Source: Pectobacterium cacticida (GTDB lineage: Bacteria; Pseudomonadota; Gammaproteobacteria; Enterobacterales; Enterobacteriaceae). Taken from it: DNA of 64,000 bases. Shown here in pieces: positions 62,358-64,000 of this stretch (its first letter is position 1; every line of letters starts with the position of its first letter). Position numbers and translations under genes: made by a program. The stretch covers positions 930,001 to 994,000 of the forward strand of contig NZ_CP133656.1 of the NCBI RefSeq assembly GCF_036885195.1, read 5' to 3'. The notes beneath the pieces were generated by a model. It saw only the letters and a list, made by a program, of their open reading frames with translations. It made no database searches and was not told the DNA's origin.

Positions 62358-62531
62358 ATGAAAAGACATTATACCCGTTATACTTCGAGATATGTATGTG
62401 TTGGCTCCTGTCCTTGCCCCTATGTTATCGATAACAACGCCGGGGAAGATTACTGCTGTTATGGACTACAACGTGAATTTATTAAGGGGAGATCATATTC
62501 TATTTCGATGCTATTACAGGCAATATGTTGA
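62358..62531 (+). CDS. Possible Cys-rich 57-aa protein divergent from tomB
   Basis: Open frame MKRHYTRYTSRYVCVGSCPC followed by a CC pair at 33-34 and a final Cys57, 57 aa in total with six Cys. ACAGG lies seven bases before the ATG. The CxxxCxC plus CC pattern suggests metal or disulfide binding, although no family is recognised. A longer overlapping frame (62392-62679) has no better features. The gene would be divergent from tomB-hha. It may be chance, as the region is otherwise non-coding. Confidence 0.35.
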   Translation: MKRHYTRYTSRYVCVGSCPCPYVIDNNAGEDYCCYGLQREFIKGRSYSISMLLQAIC

Positions 62532-62986
62532 ACCATTGAGGTTTATTCAAAAAGAACGAAACAACTCGGACTTTCACCATCTATACTCTACTATCTCGCA
62601 AAACAGGGCTGGGGTAAATACCTCTTTACCACGACTTGGCCTTAAGTATAGCTATGTGATGTCGGTTACGGCAGTATGATGATATATAACTATAGCAAAA
62701 GCATTCATAACGTTCACGGGCAATAGATAAAGTTTTCACCGCTATTTGTTTTGATTAACCGCCAGATTTATGTCGTATCAAGGCGCATTGAATAAACGTG
62801 ATGGCGATTAATTTAATACTCTAATCTGAATGAGTGGGTAGGGACCGTAAAAGTATCGTCTCGTGTTTCGGCAGCCAGGCGGATGATGTGGATTATCTTA
62901 TTGTTTCGGCAGTTTTTTATTTGAGTAAATCCGTACAGCTGCGCGGGTATCATGACACAGGCTGTACGGAGTGAGTTAAAGAAAGA
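62532..62986. other. Non-coding region before rpmJ2
   Basis: AT-rich, with no convincing coding frame or recognised motif on either strand. Confidence 0.4.
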
Positions 62987-63130
62987 TTAACCTTTTTTCT
63001 TTTTTCCGCCTTGTACCGCCTTAAAGCGCGGGTTTGATTTGCATATTACGTAAACGCGCCCGCGACGGCGGACTACAATACAATCTTTATGACGATTTTT
63101 TGCTGCACGCAGTGAGCTGAGTACCTGCAC
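62987..63130 (-). CDS. rpmJ2: 50S ribosomal protein L36 paralogue, zinc-independent form (YkgO)
   Basis: A 47-aa ribosomal protein (MQVLSSLRAAKNRHKDCIVV, then RVYVICKSNPRFKAVQGG) like E. coli YkgO. It keeps Cys17 and Cys30 but lacks the full zinc-ribbon set of canonical L36, so it works without zinc. The start is GTG at 63130, with AGGAGG eight bases upstream. It follows rpmE2 by 16 bases and should share its zinc-starvation control. Confidence 0.93.
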   Translation of the reverse strand: MQVLSSLRAAKNRHKDCIVVRRRGRVYVICKSNPRFKAVQGGKKKKG

Positions 63131-63146
63131 TTATCGTTCCTCCTGA

Positions 63147-63395
63147 TTACTTGAAAAAGTTTCCAAAGCGTTGCTGGAAGCGGGCCGTACTGCCTTCTTT
63201 GGAATATTCTTTTTGCTTGCCGGTATAATAGGGATGCGAGGCTGAAGACACATCAATCGTGACGTAGGGGTATCTCTGCCCTTCAAGCTCAATTTCTCGC
63301 TCGGTTCTAATTGTTGAGCCTATCCTGTAATAGACATCGGCACTGGTATCATGAAATACCACGGTGCGATAGTCGGGATGAATGCCTGCTTTCAT
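63147..63395 (-). CDS. rpmE2: 50S ribosomal protein L31 type B, zinc-independent form (YkgM)
   Basis: Alternative L31 of 82 aa that replaces the zinc-binding L31 during zinc starvation, freeing zinc. I chose ATG 63395 (MKAGIHPDYRTVVFHDTSAD); the frame extends 21 codons upstream through the operator. It has no CxxC motif, as typical of type B. SSASHPYYTGKQKEYSKEG and RFQQRFGNF are family marks. rpmJ2 follows, and a Zur-like box precedes it. Confidence 0.95.
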   Translation of the reverse strand: MKAGIHPDYRTVVFHDTSADVYYRIGSTIRTEREIELEGQRYPYVTIDVSSASHPYYTGKQKEYSKEGSTARFQQRFGNFFK

Positions 63396-63410
63396 AATTA
63401 CCTCAAATGT

Positions 63411-63429
63411 AATGTTATAACATAATAAT
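63411..63429 (-). promoter_or_regulatory. Zur-type operator of rpmE2-rpmJ2
   Basis: AATGTTATAACATAATAAT matches 16 of 19 positions of the enterobacterial Zur consensus AATGTTATAWTATAACATT. It lies 16 bases upstream of the rpmE2 start. Confidence 0.7.
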
Positions 63430-63582
63430 ATAGTGCACTCATTTAGTTTGAGGATCAACTGTTATTAAAGCGTTTAACTATTGGCGCTGTCCGCGCGACA
63501 GTACCCGCAACGCTACAAGGGGAAACGCAATATTGCACGGAGTGAGTTCTGGCACTGTGGCTCTTAAGCCAATCGGAGGCGT

Positions 63583-63608
63583 AAAAAAGGCCGCTAGGCG
63601 GCCTTTTA
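63583..63608 (-). terminator. Terminator of acrB
   Basis: AAGGCCGC (63587-63594), loop TAG, GCGGCCTT (63598-63605). On the minus strand it is followed by TTTTTTAC. It lies 28 bases past the acrB stop. Confidence 0.88.
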
Positions 63609-63632
63609 CAAAAAGTGTTGATAGTTTCGTTA

Positions 63633-64000
63633 CTAGTGGGCTGTCGTACCGTCTACCTTCTTACCAAAACGACGGCGGACGACAACAAAGAACACGGGAA
63701 CGAAGAATATGGCTAGCACGGTAGCGGTAATCATTCCGCCCATTACCCCGGTACCAACGGCGTTCTGAGCGCCGGAACCAGCACCGCTACTGATGACCAA
63801 CGGCATGACGCCAAGTATGAAAGCCAGTGACGTCATCAGGATTGGGCGAAGACGCATACGAACAGCATCGAGCGTTGCTTCTATCAGCCCTTTACCTTCT
63901 TTTTCCATCAGATCTTTAGCAAATTCGACAATCAATATGGCGTTTTTCGCGGATAGCCCTATGGTTGTCAACAGGCCCACTTTAAAGTAAACGTCGTTTT
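63633..64000 (-). CDS. acrB: RND multidrug efflux pump AcrB, C-terminal part (runs off window)
   Basis: The last 122 or so residues of the inner-membrane proton-drug antiporter of AcrAB-TolC. VGLLTTIGLSAKNAILIVEF, FAKDLMEKEGKGLIEATLDA and MRLRPILMTSLAFILGVMPL match AcrB almost exactly, covering transmembrane helices 10-12. The C-terminal tail is short (RRRFGKKVDGTTAH) and differs from E. coli. AcrD or another AcrB-like pump is an alternative, but place and identity favour AcrB. The upstream part lies beyond 64000. Confidence 0.93.
   Translation of the reverse strand, partial: NDVYFKVGLLTTIGLSAKNAILIVEFAKDLMEKEGKGLIEATLDAVRMRLRPILMTSLAFILGVMPLVISSGAGSGAQNAVGTGVMGGMITATVLAIFFVPVFFVVVRRRFGKKVDGTTAH

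Noticed and set aside
62392..62679. A 95-aa plus-strand frame between tomB and rpmJ2
   Set aside because: It has no good ribosome site, no recognisable motif and overlaps the better-looking 57-aa Cys-rich frame; composition is not convincing.
1..64000. CRISPR array, tRNA, rRNA, prophage or complete insertion sequence
   Set aside because: No regular spacer-repeat pattern, tRNA-like cloverleaf, transposase or phage gene was recognised on either strand.

Overview
The window is a compact, almost fully coding stretch of an enterobacterial chromosome. Gene order matches the Escherichia coli arc sbcDC-phoBR-brnQ-proY ... queA-tgt-yajC-secDF ... nrdR-ribD-ribH-nusB-thiL-pgpA-dxs-ispA-xseB-thiI ... 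cyoABCDE-ampG-yajG-bolA-tig-clpPX-lon-hupB-ppiD ... mdlAB-glnK-amtB-tesB-ybaY-atl-ffs ... hha-tomB ... acrB. Departures from E. coli point to a soft-rot enterobacterium, most likely Pectobacterium: an extra PstS-like gene behind phoR, a short MetE-like gene, rpmE2-rpmJ2 between tomB and acrB, a PLP enzyme next to decR, and at least one dispersed intergenic repeat. The genus is an inference from recognition, not from a search.

Layout: 1-5347 holds DNA repair (sbcD and the 5' part of sbcC, leftward) and phosphate sensing (phoB, phoR and an orphan phosphate-binding-like protein, behind a Pho box). 5388-10031 holds a methionine-regulated short MetE homologue and the brnQ and proY permeases. 10083-13204 has a structured intergenic element, a YbdG-type mechanosensitive channel, a 2-Cys peroxiredoxin with an OxyR-type operator, and acpH. 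13341-18957 is queuosine synthesis plus the SecDF-YajC membrane complex. 19030-28841 covers a YajI lipoprotein, nrdR, riboflavin, thiamine and isoprenoid genes. 29007-32028 has panE, yajQ and yajR. 32217-37016 is the cytochrome bo3 operon.

37384-40043 contains two copies of a palindrome-ended repeat flanking ampG-yajG. 40166-50442 is the protein quality control block (bolA, tig, clpP, clpX, lon, hupB, ppiD) with sigma32-type promoters for clpP and lon, ending in a small ComEA-like protein. 50508-56770 has queC, a cysteine-synthase-fold enzyme divergent from a DecR regulator, and the MdlAB ABC exporter. 57025-58792 is the nitrogen-regulated glnK-amtB pair with a textbook sigma54 promoter. The remainder holds tesB, ybaY, atl, the 4.5S RNA, hha-tomB, a possible Cys-rich micro-ORF, the zinc-independent ribosomal protein pair under a Zur-type box, and the 3' end of acrB.

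No phage, complete insertion sequence, CRISPR array, tRNA or rRNA was seen. The most interesting leads are non-coding or small: the paired repeat around ampG-yajG, the structured element at 10083-10264, nested palindromes directly before the cysteine-synthase-like start codon, the inverted repeat in the thiI leader, and two micro-ORFs (52557-52649 and 62358-62531).
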